Below, one piece after another: positions 14,767 through 20,977 of a DNA stretch of 20,977 nt. Source of the DNA: Anderseniella sp964390445. GTDB lineage: Bacteria > Pseudomonadota > Alphaproteobacteria > Rhizobiales > Aestuariivirgaceae. Made by a program: the position numbers and the translations under genes. Numbering within the stretch: position 1 is the first letter of the stretch; each line of letters begins with the position of its first letter. The notes beneath the pieces are model-generated. The model searched no databases. It had not been told where the DNA came from and saw only the letters and a program-made list of their open reading frames with translations. Location: the NCBI GenBank assembly GCA_964390445.1, contig CAYMJJ010000037.1:1-20977 (forward strand). Direction: 5' to 3'.

Positions 14767-16104
14767 CTACTCGAACGAGAGTATTTCGAACCGGTCAAAA
14801 TGCACGATGGTGGAGTCCTTGCGGCCATAATTGGCCCCCCACGTACCGCCATAAAGCGCCGCGCGCCCCTTCGGCTTCAGCACCAGCAGTTCGTCGGTCC
14901 GCAACGTCGAAGGCGTATCGTCATTGAACTGCCAGTCCTTCAGGTCGAGCCGTGCTGCCACCTTGCGTCCACGCCGTTCCAGCGTCAGCCGTCCGCCCTG
15001 CTTCTCGACATTGGAATAGACTTCCTCCATGTCGAACTTCTTCGGGCAGCAGGCACCCGTCGCAACGCGCGTACGGGCATTCGACTTCTTGCCGTCAACG
15101 ATTGCAACGACCTCCAGGAACAGCTGGTTGTTCGAGGAACCATCGCGGTACAGCCGCGCCGTTACCACGTCTTTCTGGCTGTCGTAAATGGCAACTTCGG
15201 CAATCGCCTTTGCGGCCTGCCCCATCTCTGCGGTGAAGTCGGCGGCAATGTCGAAATCGCCCGCCGGCAGTTCTCCGTTCCAGGCAAAGATATTGTTGGG
15301 CTGCTTGCCGCCTATCAGGTAGCCGAGTTCTGCCGTCGCCGTGGTCAGCTTGCCATCCTCGACCAGGTGCACCGTATCGTCCGGGTTGATCACCTCCCAC
15401 GCTTCAGCCAGGCCATTGCCGTCGAAGTCATCGGATGCGACGACCGTCCCTGACGGGGCTGCCGGTTGTGACACCACTTGCACCAGCGCCGCCGCCAACT
15501 GGTCCGCATCGGCCGCCGCCAGGTATTGCCCGCCGGTCTGCTCGGCGAGACAGGCAGCACCAGCCCTCGCGCCGCCCTCATAGCCGAAGCCGATCACGTG
15601 GGCGGTAAAGTCGATGCCTTCGCGTTCAAGCTCTCCAGCCAGCGCACACGGGTCGCCCTTGCACGACTCCTCGCCGTCGGTCACCAGCACCACCGTTGCC
15701 GGCAATTCGTCATACTGCGCCACCTGTGCCGCCATGCGCACCGCATCGGCGATCGGTGTTTCGCCAAGCGGCTTCATCGCCCGCACGGCGGCAGCAATCG
15801 CGGGCGCGCCACCCTGGCGCGGTTCGGCGATCACCTCGATGTCGGAGCAGTCCTTGCCCTTGCGGTGGCCGTATGCGACCAGCCCGATCTCGGTGTCTGC
15901 CGAAACCCCGCCCAGAACTTGCGACATGGCCTGCTTGGCTGCGTCCATGCGGCTGACCGGTCCGGCGGCCTTCCGCATCGAACCGGATGAATCGAAAACC
16001 AGCATGATTTTGTGGGAGGGGCTGGCAGAAGCGGTGTTGACGGGCGCGAACGAAACGGTCGTGGCCATCAGGCAGGCGGCAGCGATCGAGTAACGAAGGC
16101 TCAT
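14767..16104 (-). CDS. Exported VWA-domain protein with C-terminal beta-sandwich-like region
   Basis: 445 residues; ATG 16104 is preceded by GGAGACA. The N-terminus is a signal peptide (about 1-28, ending ASA). The VWA domain starts at about 32: DSSGS at 38-42 (D38, S40, S42) is the metal-ion site, T116 in GETPIADA and D143 in VTDGEE complete it, all intact. C148 and C153, plus C86 and later cysteines, suggest disulfides. From about 218 a second region begins SDDFDGNGLAEAW with a Trp/Asn-rich beta pattern and GACCPKKFD; it resembles a lectin- or LamG-like beta sandwich, but I cannot assign a family. The product is probably periplasmic or secreted and binds proteins or polysaccharide. The gene is followed by a strong hairpin; the small SPOR-like gene lies upstream on the same strand, with 137 bp between them. 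Confidence 0.85.
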   Translation of the reverse strand: MSLRYSIAAACLMATTVSFAPVNTASASPSHKIMLVFDSSGSMRKAAGPVSRMDAAKQAMSQVLGGVSADTEIGLVAYGHRKGKDCSDIEVIAEPRQGGAPAIAAAVRAMKPLGETPIADAVRMAAQVAQYDELPATVVLVTDGEESCKGDPCALAGELEREGIDFTAHVIGFGYEGGARAGAACLAEQTGGQYLAAADADQLAAALVQVVSQPAAPSGTVVASDDFDGNGLAEAWEVINPDDTVHLVEDGKLTTATAELGYLIGGKQPNNIFAWNGELPAGDFDIAADFTAEMGQAAKAIAEVAIYDSQKDVVTARLYRDGSSNNQLFLEVVAIVDGKKSNARTRVATGACCPKKFDMEEVYSNVEKQGGRLTLERRGRKVAARLDLKDWQFNDDTPSTLRTDELLVLKPKGRAALYGGTWGANYGRKDSTIVHFDRFEILSFE

Positions 16105-16241
16105 TATTGTCTCCAGTATGTCGGTTGTTCAGTAATGTGGGAGTAGTCAGGCGCAAGCGGGGGTGATGCATCGCCAATGCGAGCGCATCATCCACACCAA
16201 GTACGGGTGTCCCGGTTCAGTTCATTTCAGGCAGTAGCGGC

Positions 16242-16565
16242 CTACCAGCCACTCTTGACGTAGGCATCGCCCACGCCACGGCTGCGGAACTCGGCCTTCC
16301 AACCTTCTGCTTCGTCACGGAGGAACGGTCCTTGGACCGCACACCACCAGCCCGCACGGAAGTTCGGATAGTCGTCGGTACGTACCACGTCCGCACCGAG
16401 CCGCCGGGCCCGCTGGCGCGCCGCCGAGCGCGACTTGAAACAGCCGCCGATGGCGAAATAGTCGCCGGCAATGCCGTCGGATGCCTGGGCAGGCGTGGTC
16501 GAGGTAACCGCCGCACCAGCCAGAAGTGCAAGGGCGGCGGCTGCGGGAATAAGGGTCTTGATCAT
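16242..16565 (-). CDS. Small exported SPOR-like protein
   Basis: 107 residues from ATG 16565, with CGGAG upstream; 15 extra residues from 16610 would displace the signal peptide. The signal peptide is about residues 1-28 and is probably cut after AQA. The rest looks like a single SPOR-like unit: YFAIGGCFKSRSAARQRARRLG, split as YFAIGGCFKS and RSAARQRARRLG, is a strand then helix, followed by VVRTDDYPNFRAGWW and a second strand-helix (VQGPFLRDEAEGWKAEFRSRG). SPOR domains bind denuded peptidoglycan at the septum, so a wall-associated role is possible. Two cysteines (in GGCF and WWCAV) could pair. The divergence from classical SPOR leaves moderate confidence. The VWA gene lies 137 bp downstream on the same strand. 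Confidence 0.7.
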   Translation of the reverse strand: MIKTLIPAAAALALLAGAAVTSTTPAQASDGIAGDYFAIGGCFKSRSAARQRARRLGADVVRTDDYPNFRAGWWCAVQGPFLRDEAEGWKAEFRSRGVGDAYVKSGW

Positions 16566-16647
16566 TTGTTGACTCCGTCGTGTTGCAGGCAAAAGCAACC
16601 TTAACGTCAATCAGCTTGCCTGAATGTGTGATGAACGCAACTGCAAC

Positions 16648-17439
16648 TTAAACGTGCCGTTGCTGCCAGGATGTGACAATCGTCACAAGTGCATCCAGCC
16701 CGTCGCCCAGTGCCGCCGGTCCCGGCTGCAGGATCAGCGGTGACTTGATCTCGTGCACCTGCCCGTTTCGCACCGCCGGTATCGCCCCCCACCCCGGACG
16801 TGCCATCACCTTGCCGGCCACGAACTTCTTGCCACACCACGACCCGATGATGATGTCCGGCGCCGCCGCTATCACATCCTCCGGCTGGATAATCCGGTCC
16901 TTCGCCGCCTGTTCGACACGAAGAGGCGCAAAGCAATCCTCGCCGCCGGCCACCTCGATCAGCTCCGATACCCAGCCGATGCCGGTGATCATCGGCTCGT
17001 CCCATTCCTCGAAGTACACCCGTGGCCGCCGGGCCGGCGATGAGGCCTTCAGCAGCTCAATCTTGCCCCGCCACCCGCTGACCAACTCCACCGCCTTGTC
17101 GCGTGCATCCACCAGCGCGCCCAGCGTCAGCACCATGTCGAAGATGCCCGCGACAGTGCGCTGGTTGAAGCAGTGCACCGCGACGCCCGCCCGGATCAGG
17201 TCCGCCGCGATGTCGGCCTGCAGGTCCGAGAACGCCAGCACCAGGTCCGGCCTCAGCGCCAGGATCTTGTCCTTGTTGGCCGAGGTGAACGCCGCCACGC
17301 GAGGCTTCTCCTTGCGCACCCGGGCAGGGCGCACCGCATAGCCGGTCACGCCCGCGATCAGGCTGTCGCGCTCCATCAGGTACAGCGCCTCCACTGTCTC
17401 TTCGGTCAGGCAGACGATGCGCTCGGGCGGATACGCCAA
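16648..17439 (-). CDS. BtuF-like periplasmic-binding-fold protein without signal peptide
   Basis: 263 residues starting at TTG 17439, set by AAGGAAG six bases upstream. The order PPERIVCLTEETVEALYLM, KDKILALRPDLVLAFSD, then FVAGKVMARPGWGAIPAVRNGQV and a final TSWQQRHV matches the Fe/B12 type substrate-binding fold (PF01497, BtuF/FhuD). Unlike true binding proteins there is no signal peptide or lipobox, and no upstream in-frame start could provide one. Such short forms are common in alphaproteobacteria as cobalamin-binding-like proteins. No BtuC or BtuD gene is nearby. It may be a cytoplasmic ligand-binding protein. The SDR gene lies upstream on the same strand with a palindromic repeat between. 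Confidence 0.8.
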   Translation of the reverse strand: MAYPPERIVCLTEETVEALYLMERDSLIAGVTGYAVRPARVRKEKPRVAAFTSANKDKILALRPDLVLAFSDLQADIAADLIRAGVAVHCFNQRTVAGIFDMVLTLGALVDARDKAVELVSGWRGKIELLKASSPARRPRVYFEEWDEPMITGIGWVSELIEVAGGEDCFAPLRVEQAAKDRIIQPEDVIAAAPDIIIGSWCGKKFVAGKVMARPGWGAIPAVRNGQVHEIKSPLILQPGPAALGDGLDALVTIVTSWQQRHV

Positions 17440-17445
17440 CTCATT

Positions 17446-17452
17446 CTTCCTT
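17446..17452 (-). promoter_or_regulatory. Shine-Dalgarno AAGGAAG that fixes a TTG start
   Basis: AAGGAAG on the minus strand, 6 nt from TTG 17439. It supports a rare TTG start; the nearby ATG at 17444 is out of frame with the protein. Confidence 0.65.
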
Positions 17453-17456
17453 TGTC

Positions 17457-17496
17457 GCGCAACTTGTCCGGAAACCGGTTCCCACTCGGATTGCGC
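17457..17496. repeat. Dispersed palindromic repeat element, copy 2
   Basis: Outer arms GCGCAA (17457-17462) and TTGCGC (17491-17496), inner TCCG (17467-17470) and CGGA (17487-17490). On the minus strand the core reads GTGGGAACCGGTTT, matching GTGGGCACCGGTTT of copy 1 (7340-7390) with one substitution. It lies between the SDR stop and the next gene. Confidence 0.7.
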
Positions 17497-18276
17497 TCAA
17501 TAGTACCCCTCGGAAGGCCCCTTGTATTCCATCAGCGTGTTTCCACCGTCGGCCACAATCAGCTGGCCCGTCACGAAGCTCGCCTCCTCGCTGGCCAGGA
17601 ACACCGCCACGTGGCCGATCTCGTCCGCCGTGCCGGGCCTGCCAATCGGCGCCTGCTGGCCGGCGAACACTTCCTCCGGGCTCGACGACGGCGTCTCGAT
17701 CCACCCCGGCCCGATGCCGTTCACCGTGATGTTGTATTCCGCCAGTTCGATGGCCTGCGCCCGCGTCATGCCCATGATGCCCGCCTTTGCGGCGGAATAG
17801 ATCGTTCCCTTGGGGTTCGACACCAGCGGCCCCGTCACCGAACTCATGTTGACGATGCGGCCATAGCGCCGCTCGATCATCCCCGGCACCACGGCGCGCG
17901 TCACCTTGAACACCGTGGTGATGTTGATGTCCATGCCGCGCCGCCACTGCTCGTCGGGTATCTCATGCACCAGCCTCGACGGCTCGTCGTGGCCCGTCTG
18001 CACCATGCCGGCATTGTTGACCACGATGTCGATGGGCCCCAGCGCCGCCTCCACCGCCTTCACCAGCGCGTCCACCTGCGCCGTCTCGACCAGGTCCGCC
18101 ACATGCGCGAAGGTGCCCTCGCCCAGGTCCTTGGCGCGTTCGTGGATGCGTTCGGTGGTCGAAGTAATCGCCACCTTCGCGCCCGCCGCCTTGAGCAGCC
18201 GCGCGCACGCAAACCCGATGCCGCCCGCGCTGCCCGCACCCGTCACCAGCGCCACCCTGTTCTTCACGCCTGCCAT
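17497..18276 (-). CDS. SDR-family NAD(P)-dependent oxidoreductase
   Basis: 259 residues, classical SDR. ATG 18276 follows GAGGAGG at good spacing. The cofactor motif TGAGSAGGIG is at 12-21 (two residues longer than usual), NNAG at 87-90, catalytic S146 with Y160-x3-K164, and PGWIETP marks the helix after the active site. All needed residues are present. It would reduce or oxidise a carbonyl or hydroxyl substrate in the cytoplasm, of FabG-like type. Substrate unknown; the BtuF-like gene lies 57 bp downstream and may be co-transcribed. An overlapping frame (17441-17947) is a shadow. Confidence 0.92.
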   Translation of the reverse strand: MAGVKNRVALVTGAGSAGGIGFACARLLKAAGAKVAITSTTERIHERAKDLGEGTFAHVADLVETAQVDALVKAVEAALGPIDIVVNNAGMVQTGHDEPSRLVHEIPDEQWRRGMDINITTVFKVTRAVVPGMIERRYGRIVNMSSVTGPLVSNPKGTIYSAAKAGIMGMTRAQAIELAEYNITVNGIGPGWIETPSSSPEEVFAGQQAPIGRPGTADEIGHVAVFLASEEASFVTGQLIVADGGNTLMEYKGPSEGYY

Positions 18277-18367
18277 GTCACCGCCTCCTCACTCACCCTT
18301 GAATTGCCATGTCGGTCTGATCATGTTGCTATCAGCACAACAGTCAACCCGGAGTCCGCTTGAACCC

Positions 18368-18823
18368 ATGATCCGTTTCGCCCTCACCCTTGCCCTGGCA
18401 CTTGCCGTCTCGCCGTCGGCGTTCGCCAGCCAGTTGTCGTTCGACGTCAGGAAGACCGCCTCGTGCGGCTGCTGCCAGCACTGGATCGACTACATCGAGG
18501 CCGCCGGCCACAAGGTCGAAGCGTCCAACATGGACATGGGCTCGCTCACCCAGCACAAGATGAAGCTGGGCATGCTGCCGCAATACGCCTCCTGCCACAC
18601 CGCCACCGTTGAAGGCTACGTCATCGAGGGTCACGTGCCCGTCGAGGACATCGTGCGCCTGCTCGAGGAAAAACCCGACGCCATAGGCCTCAGCGCACCG
18701 GGTATGCCGATGGGCTCGCCTGGCATGGACGGCGGCAGTACCTACCGCGAGGCCTATGACGTCGTGCTGGTGATGAAGGACGGCACCTCGAAGGTGTGGA
18801 CCGCCTACGAAGCGCGGGAGTGA
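18368..18823 (+). CDS. DUF411 metal-binding protein, exported
   Basis: 151 residues from ATG 18368. An earlier in-frame start would precede the signal peptide with a polar stretch and is not favoured; GGAG lies 13 nt before the ATG, slightly far. The signal peptide (1-20, ending FAS) is clear. The mature part has KTASCGCCQHW with C33, C35 and C36, and SC76-H77 in ASCHTATVEGYVIEGH, the two key motifs of DUF411 proteins, which bind copper and fit copper handling in the periplasm. The C-terminal Met-rich segment (PGMPMGSPGMDGG) could add copper ligands. No other copper gene is visible here. It is divergent from the SDR gene (91 bp) and convergent with DUF486, with hairpin repeats between. Confidence 0.88.
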   Translation: MIRFALTLALALAVSPSAFASQLSFDVRKTASCGCCQHWIDYIEAAGHKVEASNMDMGSLTQHKMKLGMLPQYASCHTATVEGYVIEGHVPVEDIVRLLEEKPDAIGLSAPGMPMGSPGMDGGSTYREAYDVVLVMKDGTSKVWTAYEARE

Positions 18824-18828
18824 CCCCC

Positions 18829-18880
18829 AGGAGCGAAGCTCCGACAGGGACGCAAAAGAGGCGCGGAGGAGCGAAGCTCC
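18829..18880. repeat. Two copies of the short hairpin repeat GGAGCGAAGCTCC
   Basis: Copies at 18829-18843 and 18868-18880: stem GGAGC, loop GAA, stem GCTCC. A third, diverged copy (loop AAC) is at 20951-20977. They lie between the convergent DUF411 and DUF486 genes and could end transcription in both directions, though no strong T runs are present. Confidence 0.7.
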
Positions 18881-18914
18881 GACACGGAAGAAAGAGAACC
18901 AAGCGGCCCCCAGC

Positions 18915-19265
18915 CTACCCCCTGAACACCAGCGCCGCCCCGCCCGCAATCAGCACGAACCCCGCCGCCGTGTTCCAGCTGATCGCCTCCTTCAGGTACA
19001 CTACCGAGAACACGCAGAACACCACCAGCGTGATCACCTCCTGCATCGTCTTCAGTTGCGCGGCCGAATAGACCTGGTGCCCGATGCGATTGGCCGGCAC
19101 CGCCAGGCAGTACTCCACGAAGGCGATGCCCCAGCTCGCCACGATGACGATCAGCAGCGGCGTCGACTTGAACTTGAGGTGCCCGTACCACGCCAGCGTC
19201 ATGAACACGTTGGAGGCGATGAGCAGCATGATCGGCCAAAGGTGGGCCGGCGAAATGTAGGGCAT
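18915..19265 (-). CDS. DUF486 family membrane protein
   Basis: 116 residues with four predicted helices, starting PYISPAHLWPIMLLIASNVFMTLAWYGHL (written here as two parts: PYISPAHLWPIML and NVFMTLAWYGHL). The segments SWGIAFVEYCLAVPANRIG and QLKTMQEVITLVVF match DUF486 proteins, small four-helix inner-membrane proteins distantly like the DMT transporters. Substrate unknown. ATG 19265 has GGAG at 10 nt spacing. It is separated from rlmJ (73 bp) by a strong dyad at 19311-19326, and is convergent with DUF411. Confidence 0.85.
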   Translation of the reverse strand: MPYISPAHLWPIMLLIASNVFMTLAWYGHLKFKSTPLLIVIVASWGIAFVEYCLAVPANRIGHQVYSAAQLKTMQEVITLVVFCVFSVVYLKEAISWNTAAGFVLIAGGAALVFRG

Positions 19266-19310
19266 GGCGGAACACTCCGGTAAGGCTGTTGACCGCCGCC
19301 GCTCATGCGC

Positions 19311-19326
19311 CGGAACGCACGTTCCG
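19311..19326. promoter_or_regulatory. Strong 16-bp dyad between rlmJ and DUF486
   Basis: CGGAACG (19311-19317) and CGTTCCG (19320-19326) are perfect inverted arms with a CA spacer. It contains GAAC-N4-GTTC, 46 bp upstream of the DUF486 start on the minus strand. It could be an operator or a 3' hairpin of rlmJ. GTTGAC and GTCAAC flank it at a wider distance. Confidence 0.5.
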
Positions 19327-19338
19327 TCAACGGGCTTG

Positions 19339-20214
19339 TCACTCCCCCGTCAGCCACTCCACCCGCCACTGAGGCTCACCCTGTTTCAACCGCTCTGCCA
19401 GGGCCGGCAGCAGCACCGGAAGTTCCTCCGCCAGCGGCCACGGCGGGTTGACGATGAGCAGCCCCGACCCGGCCAGCCCGCCGTTGATGGTCACCGGCCG
19501 CACCAGCATCTCGACCAGCAGCGTGCGCGGCAGCGCCAGTTCCGCCGCCGCCCGCGCCAGCCGGTGCGACAGGCCGTCGCCCGTCACCGGGTACCACAGC
19601 ATGAAGCACCCCGTGGCAAACCGCTTGTGGCCCTGCCGCAACATCGCCAGCGCCCGGTCTGCATCGTCGGTCTGCTCATAGGGCGGATCGATCAGCACGA
19701 TGCCGCGGCGCTCTTCCGGCGGCAGGTTCGCCTTGACCGCAATGCCGGCTTCCTCGCACGTCACCCGCACGCGGCGTTCGCGCGCGTACAACCCGGCAAT
19801 GGTCGCGTGATCATCCGGATGCAACTCGTTGAACACCAGCCGGTCGTGCGGCCGGCTGAGCAGCACCGCCACCTCCGGCGAGCCCGGATACCAGCGCAAC
19901 CCCGCGCCGCGCCCGCTTGCCTGGTTCACCGCCTCGACCGCCTCGCGCCACGGGCCCAGCAACGCTTCTGCTTCGGCATCCTCCAGCGCCACGGCAGTAC
20001 CGGCGTCATCGTACAGCAGGCCCACCCCGCCCAGCCATTCGCCGGTCTTGCCGGCCTCCACGGCAGATAGGTCATAGAGGCCAATGCCGGCGTGCGCATC
20101 GATCACGCAGTAGGCCTTGTCCTTGCGGCCCAGGTGCCCGAGCGCGCGCGCCAGCACTGCGTGTTTCAGCACATCGGCGTGGTTTCCTGCGTGATAGGCA
20201 TGGCGATAATTCAT
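19339..20214 (-). CDS. rlmJ: 23S rRNA (adenine(2030)-N6)-methyltransferase RlmJ
   Basis: 291 residues, close to E. coli RlmJ (about 280). The N-terminus YRHAYHAGNHADVLKH is the family's signature, followed by a SAM-binding motif IDAHAGIGLYDL at 38-49 and the catalytic DPPY at 176-179. ELHPDD (about 130-135) and HKRFATGCFMLWYP fit the conserved helices. It methylates A2030 of 23S rRNA in the cytoplasm in relatives. The ribosome site before ATG 20214 is weak. No operon partner is clear; the DUF486 gene follows after 73 bp. Confidence 0.95.
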   Translation of the reverse strand: MNYRHAYHAGNHADVLKHAVLARALGHLGRKDKAYCVIDAHAGIGLYDLSAVEAGKTGEWLGGVGLLYDDAGTAVALEDAEAEALLGPWREAVEAVNQASGRGAGLRWYPGSPEVAVLLSRPHDRLVFNELHPDDHATIAGLYARERRVRVTCEEAGIAVKANLPPEERRGIVLIDPPYEQTDDADRALAMLRQGHKRFATGCFMLWYPVTGDGLSHRLARAAAELALPRTLLVEMLVRPVTINGGLAGSGLLIVNPPWPLAEELPVLLPALAERLKQGEPQWRVEWLTGE

Positions 20215-20378
20215 TGGCGCTCACAACTCTTTTATCCCGCGCGAGGGATCCGCGGGGCAGCCAGCCCCCTTTTACCCGGGAACGGCGCAAATCGGACATA
20301 ATGTCGCCTATCGGCGAACACGGAGTTCATGCTTATTGAAGGGTGAACCGTGTGATTCATCTGGTGGAGACAATAACA

Positions 20379-20819
20379 ATGAAAATCAAGAATATCCTCA
20401 CGACCTGTTGCGTTCTGGCTGTCGCTTCCGGCTTTGCCGTTGCCGGCGTCGTCAACGCCGAGGCGAGCGGCCGCAAGCCAGCAGAAGTCACCGTCTACAA
20501 GAATTTCAACAACGCCATTGATGCGCCTGCCGAAGACAAGGTCATCCCCGGCCCGGACCCGATTGAAGGCGTTGCCGAAGGCGTCTACTTCACCGGCCTC
20601 GGCGTGTTCGAAGGCGGCCGCGAAGTCGTTGACGGCATCGGCGAAAGCGGCGGCAAGGTTGCCGACGACGCCGTGGCTTATGGCCCTCCCGGCCTGGTCT
20701 CCGGCACCGTCAAGGGCGCAGCCCGCATCGGTGAAGGAGCCGTGCGCGGCGCCGGCACCATCGGCTACGGCGCGATCAAGGGCGCCGGCTGCATCGTCAC
20801 CTTCGGCGCGACCTGCTAG
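20379..20819 (+). CDS. Small exported glycine-rich protein, unknown function
   Basis: 146 residues from ATG 20379, with GGTGGAGAC at good distance; 12 extra residues from 20343 would precede the signal peptide. The signal peptide has KIKN then CCVLAVASGFAVAGVV and probably ends NAEA. A PGPDPIEGV motif sits near residue 65. The C-terminal half has many short Gly-Ala repeats: the run GLVSGTVKGAARIGEGAVRG (up to 20) then AGTIGYGAIKGAG, ending with two cysteines (C139, C146). The Gly-x-x-x-Gly pattern may form helix packing or a beta surface. I do not recognise the family. The structured 3' region and a strong terminator follow. Confidence 0.75.
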   Translation: MKIKNILTTCCVLAVASGFAVAGVVNAEASGRKPAEVTVYKNFNNAIDAPAEDKVIPGPDPIEGVAEGVYFTGLGVFEGGREVVDGIGESGGKVADDAVAYGPPGLVSGTVKGAARIGEGAVRGAGTIGYGAIKGAGCIVTFGATC

Positions 20820-20836
20820 TTCAGATCGCACGAACA

Positions 20837-20888
20837 GGTTCAAATCGCACGTAGAGGCCCGTCAGGGCCGATGCGCAAGATTTGAACC
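20837..20888 (+). other. Structured 3' region, possible RNA element
   Basis: GGTTCAAATC (20837-20846) pairs with GATTTGAACC (20879-20888). Inside lie GGCCC (20856-20860) and GGGCC (20865-20869) with a GTCA loop, and CGCA (20846-20849) can pair with TGCG (20872-20875). Just before it, CGCACGA and CGCACGT repeat. It lies between the small exported gene and its terminator, so it may be a 3' UTR element or a small RNA. Confidence 0.5.
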
Positions 20889-20902
20889 ATCTAAGAATGC
20901 CC

Positions 20903-20938
20903 AACGCCTCGGACGCCCTCGTCCGGGGCGTTTTTGTA
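20903..20938 (+). terminator. Intrinsic terminator after the small exported gene
   Basis: AACGCCTCGGAC (20903-20914) pairs with GTCCGGGGCGTT (20921-20932) with one G-T wobble and a 6-nt loop, followed by TTTGTATT. It would end the transcript from 20379. Confidence 0.88.
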
Positions 20939-20950
20939 TTGTTAGACCCA

Positions 20951-20977
20951 CAAGAGGCGAGGAGGAGCAACGCTCCG
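20951..20977. repeat. Short hairpin repeat, third copy at the window edge
   Basis: AGAGGCGAGGAGGAGC then AACGCTCCG matches the 18852-18881 copy (AGAGGCGCGGAGGAGC, GAAGCTCCG) with three changes. The stem GGAGC/GCTCC is kept with loop AAC. It probably continues beyond the window. Confidence 0.6.

Noticed and set aside
14083..15453. A 456-codon open frame on the plus strand
   Set aside because: It is antisense to the TetR and VWA genes, both of which have strong family evidence. High GC gives long shadow frames, and its residues are mostly His/Arg/Leu-rich without any domain.
17441..17947. Minus-strand frame of 168 codons inside the SDR gene
   Set aside because: It overlaps the SDR gene in another frame and lacks a ribosome site; the SDR frame has all catalytic residues.
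17173..18363. A 396-codon open frame on the plus strand
   Set aside because: It is antisense to the BtuF-like and SDR genes and is very rich in Arg and His; it is a shadow of GC-biased codons.

Overview
The window is GC-rich, densely coded bacterial chromosome. It most resembles an alphaproteobacterium, probably of the Hyphomicrobiales (Rhizobiales) type. Three things support this: a perfect CtrA-type box (TTAA-N7-TTAAC) at 3098-3113, two copies of a palindromic element with the core GTGGG(A/C)ACCGGTTT that looks like the dispersed repeats of that order, and the gene families present. It looks like core or ordinary accessory chromosome. I found no transposase, integrase, phage gene, CRISPR array, tRNA or rRNA, and no clear novel multi-gene system.

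Layout. 1-1647: the 3' end of one, then a complete second, TadG-like von Willebrand A (VWA) protein, a tandem paralogous pair. 1766-3079: an oxidoreductase with a C-terminal SAF domain (COG4091 type). 3098-3977: a CtrA box, a small membrane protein, a strong shared terminator and a convergent exported protein with a Gly-Asn repeat tail. 4168-7341: envelope genes, namely an M48 metalloprotease lipoprotein, a TPR protein, a DUF1499 protein and an L,D-transpeptidase.

7395-10507: a minus-strand operon of a TrmA/RlmD-type RNA methyltransferase between two EamA transporters. 10641-13050: a Bcr/CflA-type MFS transporter, a small exported protein whose stop codon overlaps the MFS stop, a YciA-type thioesterase, then a tightly coupled minus-strand operon TetR-SRPBCC-VOC-DUF1428 (14640 down to 12703) with a near-perfect operator just upstream. 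14767-16565: an exported VWA protein and a small SPOR-like exported protein. 16648-18276: a signal-less BtuF-like binding protein and an SDR oxidoreductase.

18368-20819: a DUF411 CGCC metal-binding protein, a DUF486 membrane protein, the rRNA methyltransferase rlmJ and a small exported protein followed by a structured 3' region and a terminator.

Many genes here act at the cell envelope: at least nine products carry signal peptides or lipoboxes. The clearest functional unit is the TetR operon. No gene-free stretch exceeds about 300 bases; the longest, about 280 bp (5059-5340), is the divergent promoter region between the M48 protease and the TPR gene.
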